This document shows, one piece after another, positions 7,862 to 17,114 of a DNA stretch of 64,000 nucleotides. Source of the DNA: Candidatus Scybalocola faecipullorum (GTDB taxonomy: Bacteria; Bacillota; Clostridia; Lachnospirales; Lachnospiraceae); NCBI GenBank assembly GCA_018716485.1, contig DVJY01000065.1, positions 25,653-89,652 of the forward strand, given 5' to 3'. Made by a program: the position numbers and the translations under genes. Numbering within the stretch: position 1 is the first letter of the stretch; each line of letters opens with the position of its first letter. The notes beneath the pieces are model-generated. The model searched no databases. It was given only the letters and a program-made list of their open reading frames with translations, and was not told where the DNA came from.

Positions 7862-9702
7862 TGGCGAAATATGTGGGATATAAAAGGCCTGAAAATACGA
7901 AGAAAACATTGCTGCATCTGCTGCGCTATCTTGGGATGCATAAATGGCTGTTTGCTCTTGTGGCATTACTTGTACTGATCAGTACGGGAGCCAATATTGC
8001 GGGTACGTTTCTTCTGAAGCCGGTCATCAACCGGTTCATCATGCCGGGAGATTTAAAAGGGCTTCTTGAGGCGGTTGCGGCTATGGGCGTCATGTATTTG
8101 TGCGGCGCTCTTGCAACGCTCGGTTATAATCAGCTGATGGTTAGAACGGCGCAGAAAGTCATCAAAGAAATCAGAGAAGATTTGTTTCGGCATGTTCAGA
8201 AGCTGCCGCTGAAATATTTTGACAGTTATACCCATGGTGAACTGATGAGCCGGTTTACCAATGATATAGATACAGTTCAGGAAGCGATGAACAACAGTTT
8301 TGCCATGATTATCCAAAGCTTTATGATGCTGTTCGGTACTGTAACGATGATGATGGTGCTCAGTGTCCGCCTGTCGATGATTGTTATTGTGTTTTTGGCG
8401 CTTATGGCGTTTTTTATTAAATTCAACGGAAGCAAAAGCCGAAAATATTTTAAGCGCCAACAGGCTGAACTGGGAAAAATTAACGGATTTGTAGAAGAAA
8501 TGGCAGCCGGGCAGAAAGTTGAAAAAGTATTTAACCATGAGGCAAAAGATTTTGAAAAGTTTTGCGAACTTAATGAAGCTTTCCGCAAAGAGTCAACGGA
8601 TGCGCTGACGTTTGCGGGTATGATGGTGCCGACAATTGTGAGTCTGTCCTATGTGAATTATGCGGTGTCTGCCTGTGTCGGCGGTTTGTTTGCCATTAAA
8701 GGACTGATGGATATCGGCAGCCTTTCATCATATCTTGTCTATGTCAGACAAAGTGCGATGCCGCTTAACCAATTTACTCAGCAGGTAAATTTCCTGCTGT
8801 CGGCGCTGTCCGGCGCGGAAAGAATTTTTAATATGATGGAAGAAGCACGGGAAATTGACGAAGGCAGCGTAACCCTGTGCAGTGTGGTCAATGACGGCGG
8901 TCAAATATGCGAATGTGGCAGCGTGACCGGAGATTATGCATGGAAAACAGAAAACGGGCTCGTTCCGTTGAAAGGCGATGTGAGATTTCACAATGTTGTT
9001 TTTGAATATACGAAGGGAAAGCCTGTGCTTGACGGTATTTCTTTATATGCCAAGCCGGGACAGAAAATTGCTTTTGTCGGTTCCACAGGTGCGGGAAAAA
9101 CAACAATTGTCAACCTGATCAACCGTTTTTATGAAATCCAGTCCGGTATGATTACTTATGACGGTATCGATATCCGCCGGATACGCAAAGATGATCTTCG
9201 CAGATCAATGGCGATGGTCATTCAGGATACCCATTTATTTACCGGAACAATCGCGGATAACATCCGTTACGGCAAGTTGGATGCCTCTGACGATGAAGTC
9301 GAATGGGCGGCAAAAGTGGCCAATGCGGATTCTTTTATCCGAAAACTGCCCAACGGGTATGATACAATGCTTTATGGTGACGGCAGCAATCTGTCCCAGG
9401 GACAGCGCCAGCTTTTGGCCATTGCCAGAGCTGCCATCGCCAGACCGCCGGTATTGATTCTCGATGAAGCCACAAGTTCCGTCGATACGAGAACCGAACG
9501 GCTGATTGAAAAAGGTATGGATGCCATTATGGAAAACCGAACGGTATTCGTCATTGCCCACCGGCTGTCCACAGTCAGAAATTCCAAAGCCATTATGGTG
9601 CTGGAAAAGGGCGAGATTATTGAGCGGGGAAGCCATGAAGAACTGCTTGATGCCCGGGGACGTTATTATCAGCTGTATACCGGACAGTTTGAATTGGAGT
9701 GA
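7861..9702 (+). CDS. ABC exporter half-transporter, catalytic-site subunit
   Basis: A 613-residue partner of the preceding half-transporter. Its own nucleotide site is intact: Walker A GSTGAGKTT, Walker B LILDEATSS with catalytic Glu, and H-loop IAHRLST. Its signature is LSQGQRQ, not LSGGQ. In known heterodimers the non-canonical signature faces the partner's degenerate Walker site, which fits this pair. Between the membrane domain and the nucleotide domain lies an extra cysteine-containing stretch (CSVVNDGGQICECGS, residues 340-354). The ATG overlaps the previous stop (TAATG). Together the two genes should form one heterodimeric exporter in the cytoplasmic membrane. The marR-like gene follows after 5 bases. 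Confidence 0.93.
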   Translation: MAKYVGYKRPENTKKTLLHLLRYLGMHKWLFALVALLVLISTGANIAGTFLLKPVINRFIMPGDLKGLLEAVAAMGVMYLCGALATLGYNQLMVRTAQKVIKEIREDLFRHVQKLPLKYFDSYTHGELMSRFTNDIDTVQEAMNNSFAMIIQSFMMLFGTVTMMMVLSVRLSMIVIVFLALMAFFIKFNGSKSRKYFKRQQAELGKINGFVEEMAAGQKVEKVFNHEAKDFEKFCELNEAFRKESTDALTFAGMMVPTIVSLSYVNYAVSACVGGLFAIKGLMDIGSLSSYLVYVRQSAMPLNQFTQQVNFLLSALSGAERIFNMMEEAREIDEGSVTLCSVVNDGGQICECGSVTGDYAWKTENGLVPLKGDVRFHNVVFEYTKGKPVLDGISLYAKPGQKIAFVGSTGAGKTTIVNLINRFYEIQSGMITYDGIDIRRIRKDDLRRSMAMVIQDTHLFTGTIADNIRYGKLDASDDEVEWAAKVANADSFIRKLPNGYDTMLYGDGSNLSQGQRQLLAIARAAIARPPVLILDEATSSVDTRTERLIEKGMDAIMENRTVFVIAHRLSTVRNSKAIMVLEKGEIIERGSHEELLDARGRYYQLYTGQFELE

Positions 9703-9707
9703 TATTG

Positions 9708-10181
9708 GTGAAAAAGGAAGAAATAAGAAAAATTTTATTTCAGGTGGAATTATATCGGAGAAAGTATTTCGGACATCAGTTCAGAACGATCGGATTGACG
9801 CCCGGACAGGGGCAGCCGAGGATCTTAAAAAATCTTCTGGATTCGGGGCCGATGACACAGAAAGCTTTAGCAGATTTATGTATGCTTGACGTGACGACAA
9901 TGTCAAGGACATTGGACCGGCTGGAGGAAGCCGGCCTTTTGTCCCGGAAAAGCAATCCTTCGTGCAGACGTTCATTTTTGATTTCGCTGACAGAGGCGGG
10001 CGTTAAGAAGGCAGAAGAGGTAAAAGCTATTTTTAAAGAGGCAGATCAGATGATCTGTGCATGTATGGATGAAGATGAATTGGAAATGCTGTATGCCTCA
10101 TTGTGCAAAATCAGGGGGAATTTTGAACAGGCGGCTAAAAAAATTTCAGAGCCTTCTGATGAAAAGCATAGAGAAAAATAA
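9708..10181 (+). CDS. MarR-family transcriptional regulator
   Basis: A 157-residue winged-helix regulator. The recognition region reads TQKALADLCMLDVTTMSRTLDRLEEAGLL, with a wing containing RKSNPSCRRSFLISLTEAG. Typical MarR length and layout, with a dimerisation helix at each end. I chose GTG at 9708 because TTGGAG lies about 8 bases upstream; a GTG at 9699 overlaps the end of the ABC gene. It sits between the exporter genes and the SulP transporter. The palindrome TTGTATATACAA at the operon promoter is the likely target, giving autoregulation and ligand-induced export. Cys residues are present (LCMLD, NPSCRR), but no OhrR-type N-terminal redox Cys is evident. Confidence 0.9.
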   Translation: MKKEEIRKILFQVELYRRKYFGHQFRTIGLTPGQGQPRILKNLLDSGPMTQKALADLCMLDVTTMSRTLDRLEEAGLLSRKSNPSCRRSFLISLTEAGVKKAEEVKAIFKEADQMICACMDEDELEMLYASLCKIRGNFEQAAKKISEPSDEKHREK

Positions 10182-10195
10182 TTGGAGGTATGGAC

Positions 10196-12337
10196 ATGCG
10201 TCTATTCAGTACACTGAAAGGCTATAAAAAAGCCTATTTATTTAAAGATATATTTTCAGGCATCATTATTGCTGCTGTTTCTATACCAATTTCAATGGGA
10301 TATGCAGAAGTAGCCGGTCTTCCGGCTGTTTACGGACTGTACGGATCGGTGTTCCCAATCTTATGTTTTGCCCTTTTTTCAACGTCGCCTCAATTTATTT
10401 TCGGTGTGGATGCGGCGCCTGCGGCTATTGTGGGCGCTTCACTTGCTTCGGCGGGAATTGCTGCAGGCAGCAGTGAAGCGATGGCATTTGTGCCTTTGAT
10501 TGCATTAATGTCAGGCGTGTGGCTGCTTGTTTTTTATTTTCTGGGAGCAGGAAAGATTGTGAATTACATATCCACACCGGTGATGGGCGGTTTTATCAGC
10601 GGAATATGTCTGACCATTATTTTAATGCAGATACCCAAAGTACTGGGAGGAACTACCGGTGAAGGAGAATTGTTCGAATTGATAGGTCATATTGCCGAAA
10701 CGCTTAAAAATGTCAATGCACCTTCAATTGCTCTTGGAATTGCAGCACTTGTGTGTATCAGACTGTCGCAGAAATTTTTTCCAAAATTTCCTATGTCTAT
10801 CGTTATGATGGCGCTCGGCGTGTCGGGGTCGATGATTTTCGGCATTGAAGACTATGGTGTGCGTCTTTTATCCGCGGTGGAACCGGGACTGCCGGTGTTG
10901 TCAGTACCTTCGTCGGCAGGTATCGATTTAAGCAGTGCTGCTGGGACCAGCCTGACGATTGCTGTGGTTGTGATGTCAGAAACACTGCTTTCTGAAAATA
11001 ACTTTGCTTTTAAAAATCATTATAAAATCGTTGAGAACAGAGAAATCCTTGCATGCGCAGCAGGAAATATTGCCGCAGGACTGACCGGATGCTGCCCTGT
11101 CAACGGGAGTATTTCAAGGACATCAATGAATGAACAGTTCGGCGGCAAAACTCAGGCGGTTTCAGTGACGGCGTGTGCGGCGATGGTGCTTATTTTATTG
11201 TTCGGCACGGCATTTATCGGCTATCTTCCGGTACCTGTGCTGGCAGCGATTGTTATTTCCGCCCTGATGAATGTTGTCGAATTTCATTTGGCTGTGCGGT
11301 TGTTTAAAGTCAGCAGAAATGAATTTTATATTTTCATTGCCGCATGTTTGGGGGTGCTTCTTCTTGGAACAATTTACGGTGTGATTATCGGAATTATTTT
11401 ATCTTTTGCGGAAGTTATCCTTAAATCGATTAATCCGCCGAGAACTTTTCTGGGAATTATTCCCGGACGGGATGGATTCTATGATCTGCGGAAAAACGAA
11501 CATGCCTATAAGTTGAAAGATACCGTGATTTATCAGTTCAGTGAAAGTCTTTATTTTGCCAATATAAAAATTTTTGTGGAGGATATTGAGAAAAATATTA
11601 CGGATCAAACGAAGACGGTTATCGTTGATGCCGGGGCTGTGACAGGCATGGATATTACTGCGGCAGATCAAATCGAAGCTCTGGCCGCAGAATTGAAGCG
11701 GAGAGGGATTCGCTTTTTTATTACAGAACATATGGATCAGCTGAATGCAGAGATGCGAAAGCTTGGTATCGGGCATCTGATCGAGGAAGGTATGGTGCGC
11801 CGTACAATTACGGCTGCGCTGAGTGCATCAGGCATGGAAAAACCATATCATTTGGAAGGTCTCGGTCAGCAGCACAGTGAAAAGATTTCATGGCTGCCTG
11901 CTGAAGAAGAAAATTCTCTGGAAGAATTTGCGTGGGCATTCGGAGATGATGCTGTCAGACAGATTGAAAATAAAGTTCGTCATATTATGGATACGCTGCA
12001 TTATTTGGCGGATGTGCAGCAGCTTGCCGAACATGGACTGCCGATGGACGCTGATGCATGGAAGCATCCGGGGGCAATCGATGAAGACGAATTGCTGAGG
12101 CGTCTGGAAATGCATTTGGATGAATTGCCGGAAACATTGACGAAGGACCGAAAAGCGGTGATGCAGCTGATTGAAAACCGACGTCATAAGATAGAGGAAC
12201 AGATGGCTAAAGAACATCCGGAGGTTATAGAAAAATTAAAATTAAGCAGAGTAAAGCTGGAACGGCGTCTTGAAAAACAAAATCCTGAGGCAGCCCAAAA
12301 ACTGAAAATGTGGGAGAAGATGCTGAAAGAATCTTAA
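10196..12337 (+). CDS. SulP-family anion transporter with STAS domain and C-terminal extension
   Basis: A 713-residue SLC26/SulP transporter. The membrane domain (residues 15-420) has the hallmark AAVSIPISMGYAEVAGLPAVYGLYGS. A STAS domain follows (about 440-550, with VIVDAGAVTGMDITAADQIEALAAEL). A further 160 residues are mostly charged helices (EEFAWAFGDDAVRQIENKVRH; KLKLSRVKLERRLEKQ), which is longer than typical bacterial SulP proteins. I chose ATG at 10196, since GGAGG ends 7 bases before it; an ATG at 10190 is too close. It follows marR by 14 bases and so probably belongs to the exporter operon. Known substrates of the family include sulfate, bicarbonate and dicarboxylates; none can be picked here. 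Confidence 0.9.
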   Translation: MRLFSTLKGYKKAYLFKDIFSGIIIAAVSIPISMGYAEVAGLPAVYGLYGSVFPILCFALFSTSPQFIFGVDAAPAAIVGASLASAGIAAGSSEAMAFVPLIALMSGVWLLVFYFLGAGKIVNYISTPVMGGFISGICLTIILMQIPKVLGGTTGEGELFELIGHIAETLKNVNAPSIALGIAALVCIRLSQKFFPKFPMSIVMMALGVSGSMIFGIEDYGVRLLSAVEPGLPVLSVPSSAGIDLSSAAGTSLTIAVVVMSETLLSENNFAFKNHYKIVENREILACAAGNIAAGLTGCCPVNGSISRTSMNEQFGGKTQAVSVTACAAMVLILLFGTAFIGYLPVPVLAAIVISALMNVVEFHLAVRLFKVSRNEFYIFIAACLGVLLLGTIYGVIIGIILSFAEVILKSINPPRTFLGIIPGRDGFYDLRKNEHAYKLKDTVIYQFSESLYFANIKIFVEDIEKNITDQTKTVIVDAGAVTGMDITAADQIEALAAELKRRGIRFFITEHMDQLNAEMRKLGIGHLIEEGMVRRTITAALSASGMEKPYHLEGLGQQHSEKISWLPAEEENSLEEFAWAFGDDAVRQIENKVRHIMDTLHYLADVQQLAEHGLPMDADAWKHPGAIDEDELLRRLEMHLDELPETLTKDRKAVMQLIENRRHKIEEQMAKEHPEVIEKLKLSRVKLERRLEKQNPEAAQKLKMWEKMLKES

Positions 12338-12372
12338 CTTTCGGCATGTGTTTTGAAACCGCCAAAAGTACA

Positions 12373-12424
12373 AGGCGCTTCCGCACAATCAAGGAGAAAT
12401 GACTGGAAGATTAAGGAAGCGCCT
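12373..12424. terminator. Possible bidirectional long-loop hairpin between convergent genes
   Basis: A perfect 10-bp inverted repeat (AGGCGCTTCC/GGAAGCGCCT) with a 32-base loop lies between the convergent SulP and deacetylase genes. No T-run follows on the plus strand, so intrinsic termination is uncertain. Confidence 0.4.
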
Positions 12425-12442
12425 GCTTAGAAATTCCAAACA

Positions 12443-13228
12443 TCAATCCCGGATCTGCATGCCGGTGATATCTGTATGATAATTTTCAGTATAGATCAGT
12501 TGTGAAACAGGCACAAGAGCGTAGCCTTTTTCTTTTAGTCCTGCGATGATTCTCGGAAGTGCATCCTTTGTATATTCGGCACCGTTGTGCATGAGAATGA
12601 TTGCCCCGTTTTTCAGGTTTTTGTGATTTAAAACAGTATCGACGATTTCGTCGGCTGTGTGATCCATCCAGTCAAGGCTGTCTACAGACCATTGAATTGT
12701 GTAATAGTTCAGACTTTGCGCGGATTCAATGAGCTGATTATTGTAGTCGCCGTAAGGAGGACGGAACAGGCACATATTGATGCCGGTCAAAGCCAGAACC
12801 TTTTCATGAACCTGATTTAATTCATCACAGCAGCTGTCCGCTGACAGCTGAGACATTTGCTTGTGATTTTCAGAATGATTGCCAAGGTCATGTCCTTCGG
12901 CGGCAATAGCTTTGACATCGTCAGGATAGCTTTCAACCCATCCGCCGGTCATAAAAAAAGTTGCTCTGACATCATTTTCGGCAAGAATTTCAAGAATTCT
13001 TTGAGTGTCTTCATTGCCCCACGCAGCATCAAATGAGAGAGCAACTTGCTTTTGGTCAGTATCTACACAATAAATCGGAATTTTTCGTTCAGGTTCTGCT
13101 GTTGTGATTTTCACTGATGGAATCACAAAACGAATGAAAGCGAAACCAATCAGAAGGAGAGAACAGATAATACAGCCGCATTTAAAAAACAGCTGTATTC
13201 GGGCGCTTTTGGAAGCTTTTCGATCCAT
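12443..13228 (-). CDS. Polysaccharide deacetylase (PdaB-like, NodB homology domain)
   Basis: A 261-residue, membrane-anchored (hydrophobic segment at residues 14-36) carbohydrate deacetylase acting outside the membrane. The NodB domain keeps the catalytic Asp (LSFDAAWGNED), the metal-binding HSENH pair (HxxxH), the RPPYGDYN motif and the late LMHNG histidine. The FDAAWGNED form, rather than TFDDGP, is characteristic of PdaB-like enzymes from spore formers. Substrate is probably peptidoglycan or a related GlcNAc polymer. The gene is a single unit convergent with the SulP gene and divergent from a MATE pump. The ribosome site (GGCGGTGG) is moderate. A role in spore cortex or vegetative wall modification cannot be separated here. 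Confidence 0.88.
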   Translation of the reverse strand: MDRKASKSARIQLFFKCGCIICSLLLIGFAFIRFVIPSVKITTAEPERKIPIYCVDTDQKQVALSFDAAWGNEDTQRILEILAENDVRATFFMTGGWVESYPDDVKAIAAEGHDLGNHSENHKQMSQLSADSCCDELNQVHEKVLALTGINMCLFRPPYGDYNNQLIESAQSLNYYTIQWSVDSLDWMDHTADEIVDTVLNHKNLKNGAIILMHNGAEYTKDALPRIIAGLKEKGYALVPVSQLIYTENYHTDITGMQIRD

Positions 13229-13252
13229 AATCCACCGCCTGTCAGTATTTAT

Positions 13253-13282
13253 ACAGATTATGTGCGTATATTACAGATTATG
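13253..13282. repeat. Two direct ACAGATTATG repeats 20 bp apart
   Basis: ACAGATTATG occurs at 13253-13262 and 13273-13282 in the 163-bp divergent intergenic region between the deacetylase and MATE genes. The 20-bp phasing (about two helical turns) is what a regulator binding one DNA face would need. No regulator gene is adjacent. Confidence 0.45.
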
Positions 13283-13394
13283 CAAAAATCATCGGGTTAT
13301 CTCTGTACTTATCCCGTGGAAAGTGCTAAAATACTACGGGAAAGAGATGGATTGATCAAAAAAGAATACAAATGAGGGAGCAGAGAAAACTGTG

Positions 13395-14792
13395 ATGAAA
13401 AAACAAAATAATCTCGGAAGGGATAATGTCGGCACACTTGTATGGAAAATTGCTGTTCCAAGTATGCTGGCGCAGTTTGTCAGTGTGCTTTACAGTGTGG
13501 TCGACCGTATGTATATTGGCAATATTCCTGAAATTGGCAGCGTGGCGCTGGCGGGTGTCGGTGTGTGCGGTCCGATTGTAACTATGATATCGTCTTTTGC
13601 GTCGCTGATCGGCGTAGGTGGTTCGCCGCTGATGAGTATACGCATGGGTGAAGGCAAAGAGACTGAGGCAAAGCAGATTCTGGCAAACTGTTTTATGATG
13701 CTTTGTGTGCTGTCAGTGATACTGACAGTTGCAGTGATGGCCGTCAGGGAGCCGATGCTGTATCTTTTCGGTGCCAGCAGCCAGACGTATCCCTATGCGG
13801 ATGCTTATTTTTCAACATATTTGATCGGTACGATTTTTGCGCTGTTGTCCACAGGCATGAATCAGTTTATTATTTGCCAGGGGTTTGCAAAAACAGGTAT
13901 GTTTTCCGTGATGATCGGTGCTGTATTTAATATTATTCTTGACCCGGTCTTTATTTTTGTCTTCAATATGGGCGTGCGGGGCGCAGCCATTGCAACTGTG
14001 CTGTCGCAGATAGCCAGCTGTATTTTTGTGCTCGGATTTCTGTTCAGTAAGACACCGCCGATAAGAATCAGTTTCGGCGGCTATAAATTTTGGATTATGA
14101 AGAGGGTTCTGACACTTGGATTTACACCGTTTATTATTATTGCCATTGACAATGTAATGATTATTGCTATGAATGCAGTGCTTCAGCATTATGGCGGTCC
14201 GGTTCAGGGCGATATACTTATTACATGTGCGACGATTGTCCAGAGTTTTATGCTGCTTGTGACGATGCCGCTTGGAGGTATCAGCGGCGGTACACAGCCG
14301 ATTCTGGCATACAATTACGGTGCCGGACAGACGCTTCGGGTGATGCGGGCTCAAAAGTATATTTTCGGCTTTTGTTTAGGATATACAGCGCTGATGATGG
14401 TAGCCGCATGGCTCGGGGGACCGGTATTTGTCCGATTATTTACCGGTGATGCCGGACTGGCCGGGGAGGCGGTATGGGCGATCAGAGTCAGTACATTGGC
14501 ACTGCTGCCGCTGGGAATACAGTATGAGATTGTTGACGGCTTTACAGCAATCGCCAAAGTGGGATTGTCGCTGCCTCTGTCTTTTTTTAGAAAACTGGTT
14601 TACTTTATAGCGTTATTTTTAATCCCGGTATTTTTTGAAGCTAAAATGATATTTTTCAGTGAGACGATTTCGGATATTATAGGTCCGTTAGTATCAATCA
14701 TTGTTTACAGGTTTGTCATTAAGAAGATTATGCAGCAGCGTATCGATGAAGTGGATGCTGTGAGAAAATTGGAAGGCGGACTGCGGCGGTAA
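13395..14792 (+). CDS. MATE-family multidrug/Na+ efflux protein
   Basis: A 465-residue MATE (MatE) transporter with about 12 membrane helices in two similar bundles. The N-terminus has the typical LVWKIAVPSMLAQFVSVLYSVVDRMYIG, and the second half has LGFTPFIIIAIDNVMIIAMN and GGISGGTQPILAYNYGAG. These transporters export cationic drugs or metabolites in exchange for H+ or Na+. GTG at 13392 and ATG at 13395 are adjacent; ATG is preferred. The gene stands alone between a deacetylase and a terminator shared with the siroheme reductase. Its substrate is not readable from sequence. Confidence 0.92.
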   Translation: MKKQNNLGRDNVGTLVWKIAVPSMLAQFVSVLYSVVDRMYIGNIPEIGSVALAGVGVCGPIVTMISSFASLIGVGGSPLMSIRMGEGKETEAKQILANCFMMLCVLSVILTVAVMAVREPMLYLFGASSQTYPYADAYFSTYLIGTIFALLSTGMNQFIICQGFAKTGMFSVMIGAVFNIILDPVFIFVFNMGVRGAAIATVLSQIASCIFVLGFLFSKTPPIRISFGGYKFWIMKRVLTLGFTPFIIIAIDNVMIIAMNAVLQHYGGPVQGDILITCATIVQSFMLLVTMPLGGISGGTQPILAYNYGAGQTLRVMRAQKYIFGFCLGYTALMMVAAWLGGPVFVRLFTGDAGLAGEAVWAIRVSTLALLPLGIQYEIVDGFTAIAKVGLSLPLSFFRKLVYFIALFLIPVFFEAKMIFFSETISDIIGPLVSIIVYRFVIKKIMQQRIDEVDAVRKLEGGLRR

Positions 14793-14796
14793 TTTA

Positions 14797-14840
14797 AAAC
14801 ATGGCAGGTGTAACTTATGTAAGTCACATCTGCCATGTTT
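14797..14840. terminator. Bidirectional terminator between MATE and siroheme reductase genes
   Basis: A near-perfect inverted repeat (AAACATGGCAG ... CTGCCATGTTT, extended inward by TGT/ACA pairs) with a short AT-rich loop separates the two convergent genes. Confidence 0.8.
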
Positions 14841-14861
14841 AGGCTGAGTCTTTCTTCTGGC

Positions 14862-16400
14862 TTAAATATATTTTGCGGCGATGGCTTCTAATGTCCGGAT
14901 GTTAGTTTTGATCCATTGATCGTAGGTTGTGTTTTCTACAGCAATTGTCCGTCCAAGTTCTACAAGTAATTTTGGAATGTCATCTGCAGCAACGATGCCA
15001 AGCTCACGGCCGAAAGATTCGTGTCCCTGTGTTTCGCAGCCGCCTGCATACATGGCAAATGCCGGTTTCGGGCCTTCCGGTGTCTGCTTGACACCGCCCC
15101 GGAAAGCGATGGCACCGATTTGGTGAGCTGAGCATGAAGATGGGCAGCCTGAAATATGAATCTGAGGCAGGACGCCGTCAGCAAAATTTTCGGGACGTAC
15201 AGCGTCTATACATGCTTTAAGCATTGCCTGAGAATCTCTGGCGCCGACCTGGCAGATTGCATTGCCGATACATGCCACAGATGTTTCAAATAACGTTTTT
15301 GCGCTGTCCCCGGTCATTTCAATGAGTCTGAGTGCTTCATCTTGTGTACAGTTGATAAAATACATGCCCTGAGACGGCGTCAGGCGGATGACAACGTCCG
15401 GCATTGAAGAAATTACTTCGGCAAGACGGCAGAGCAGCAGGGGATCAGGGTTGCCTCCGATCGGCTGATAAAAGACAGCATATAAACCGGGCTGCTTTTG
15501 CGCTGTGACTCTCGGATGGGTAAAGTCTTTGGAGGTTCCTGTTTTGCTAATGACTTTCGGTGTTACATGAAGATCCAGTGATTCGTTTTTGAAAACTTCT
15601 TCCAGCTTTTCAAGATATGCTTTTTTATAACCTTCGGTGCCGAGCGTATCCTGCATATAGCGGGTGCGGGCACGGCCGCGGACCTGATAATTGCCGTAGG
15701 CTGTAAATGTATCGATCATGGCTTTGATGTAGTAAAGAATTTTTTCCGGAGCAATACCTTTGGCAACACAAACGCCCATCTTCGGATTGTTTCCAAGTCC
15801 TCCGGCACTGTAAACATCAAAGGTATGGTCAGCGTTGGCAATAAAGCCCAGATCGCGAAAGGTTGCGTGTGTCAGATTTTGAGCGCTGTTGGAGAAACAT
15901 ACTTTCAGCTTTCTCGGCAGTTTGACGCGATAAATAAACGGCATAAGAAAATCTGCCGCAGCTTTTGCATAAGGCATCACGTCAAAAGCTTCATCTATCT
16001 GGACGCCGGAGAGCGGCGAAGCCATCACATTGCGCGGGAAGTCGCCGCCGCCGCCCATTGTGATAATATCGTGATCAAAAGCTTCATCAATGAGTGCGCA
16101 GACATCAGACTCACTCAGATGGTGAAGCTGGATTGTCTGGCATGTGGTCAGATGGGCAAGGCGTATATGATATTTTTTTATACTGTCTGCGATAAAAGAT
16201 AATTTTTCCCCACTGATTTCGCCGCCGGTCATACGCAGACGGAGCATGCTGGCAGTGCCGCCGCGCTGTGCATAACTGCCGAAAATGCCGGACAGGCCTT
16301 TGTATTCAGCTACAGAAAGTTCCCTGCGGTAAAATTTTCGAGTAATTTCGTAAAACTTTGTCAGATCTTTTTTAAATAATGCTTTTTCTTCACTGTTCAT
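14862..16400 (-). CDS. Sulfite/nitrite reductase hemoprotein (siroheme/4Fe-4S)
   Basis: A 512-residue reductase of the NirA/SirA ferredoxin-dependent family, which reduces sulfite or nitrite by six electrons. Two half-repeats are visible, each with the nitrite/sulfite reductase ferredoxin-like part (RGGTASMLRLRMTGG; KQPGLYAVFYQPIGG). The coupled cofactor ligands are present as Cys-x5-Cys (ACIGNAIC) and Cys-x3-Cys (GCPSSC). I chose the ATG at 16400, preceded by GGAGGT; the upstream ATG at 16436 has no ribosome site. No siroheme synthesis gene, ferredoxin or sulfur-assimilation gene is adjacent. Sulfite and nitrite reduction cannot be told apart without phylogeny. Confidence 0.9.
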   Translation of the reverse strand: MNSEEKALFKKDLTKFYEITRKFYRRELSVAEYKGLSGIFGSYAQRGGTASMLRLRMTGGEISGEKLSFIADSIKKYHIRLAHLTTCQTIQLHHLSESDVCALIDEAFDHDIITMGGGGDFPRNVMASPLSGVQIDEAFDVMPYAKAAADFLMPFIYRVKLPRKLKVCFSNSAQNLTHATFRDLGFIANADHTFDVYSAGGLGNNPKMGVCVAKGIAPEKILYYIKAMIDTFTAYGNYQVRGRARTRYMQDTLGTEGYKKAYLEKLEEVFKNESLDLHVTPKVISKTGTSKDFTHPRVTAQKQPGLYAVFYQPIGGNPDPLLLCRLAEVISSMPDVVIRLTPSQGMYFINCTQDEALRLIEMTGDSAKTLFETSVACIGNAICQVGARDSQAMLKACIDAVRPENFADGVLPQIHISGCPSSCSAHQIGAIAFRGGVKQTPEGPKPAFAMYAGGCETQGHESFGRELGIVAADDIPKLLVELGRTIAVENTTYDQWIKTNIRTLEAIAAKYI

Positions 16401-16436
16401 TCCCATACCTCCGTATAAATTCGTTGCATCAATCAT

Positions 16437-16583
16437 AATGCTAATGTACTATATTATGTTCCGGATGAAAACTTTATTATTTTTATATATTAATAAAAAA
16501 ATATTATAATAAATGGAAATATAAATAAATATATGTTATGATGATGCTGAAATAAAAATTTTACACAATAAGAGGTGACGAAG
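16437..16583. other. AT-rich divergent intergenic region
   Basis: The 147 bp between the siroheme reductase and PAP2 genes are strongly AT-rich with many TATAAT-like hexamers on both strands. I could not assign one promoter with confidence, and no palindrome stands out. Confidence 0.4.
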
Positions 16584-17114
16584 ATGGCATTTGAATTTGA
16601 AATATTAGACTATATACAGACACTGCATCGGCCGCTTTTAGACAAAATGATGGTTTTTATAACCTCCCTAGGCAATGCGGGAATCATATGGATTCTTTTG
16701 GGAGTGGTACTCATATGCATAAAAAAATACCGCCCGTGCGGTATTGCAGTACTGTTTTCACTTGTTTTGGGACTGATTATTGGCAACGGCATATTAAAGT
16801 CTCTGATTGCCCGCGACCGTCCGTGCTGGATCCGCACAGATGTGCTGCTGCTGATTGCCAGCCCGAAAGACTATTCATTTCCTTCCGGACATACGCTGGC
16901 ATCTTTTGAAGCAGCCGCGGCGCTTTTTGTATTTAAAAAATCATGGGGTATCGCCGCCGCTGTTCTCGGTGGATTGATTGCGTTTTCAAGGATGTATCTG
17001 TATGTTCATTTTCCGACAGATATTTTGGCTGGAATACTGCTTGGCATACTATTTGGCACAGTGTCGGCATTGGTTGTCAGACGCTTTTATACGAAAAGTG
17101 TTTTGACGAGATAG
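16584..17114 (+). CDS. PAP2-family phosphatase (membrane)
   Basis: A 176-residue integral-membrane phosphatase. The three catalytic motifs are complete: KSLIARDRP (Kx6RP), PSGH and SRMYLYVHFPTD (SRx5HxxxD). Likely substrates are undecaprenyl pyrophosphate or phosphatidylglycerol phosphate, as for BcrC/PgpB relatives. Five or six membrane helices are visible. ATG at 16584 follows AGAGGTG; a GTG at 16575 lies within the ribosome site and is rejected. The last 28 bases overlap the convergent DUF4364 gene. Confidence 0.9.
   Translation: MAFEFEILDYIQTLHRPLLDKMMVFITSLGNAGIIWILLGVVLICIKKYRPCGIAVLFSLVLGLIIGNGILKSLIARDRPCWIRTDVLLLIASPKDYSFPSGHTLASFEAAAALFVFKKSWGIAAAVLGGLIAFSRMYLYVHFPTDILAGILLGILFGTVSALVVRRFYTKSVLTR

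Noticed and set aside
8053..8538. 161-codon open frame antisense to the second ABC gene
   Set aside because: It lies wholly inside a strongly supported gene, has low-complexity His-rich composition and no domain similarity.
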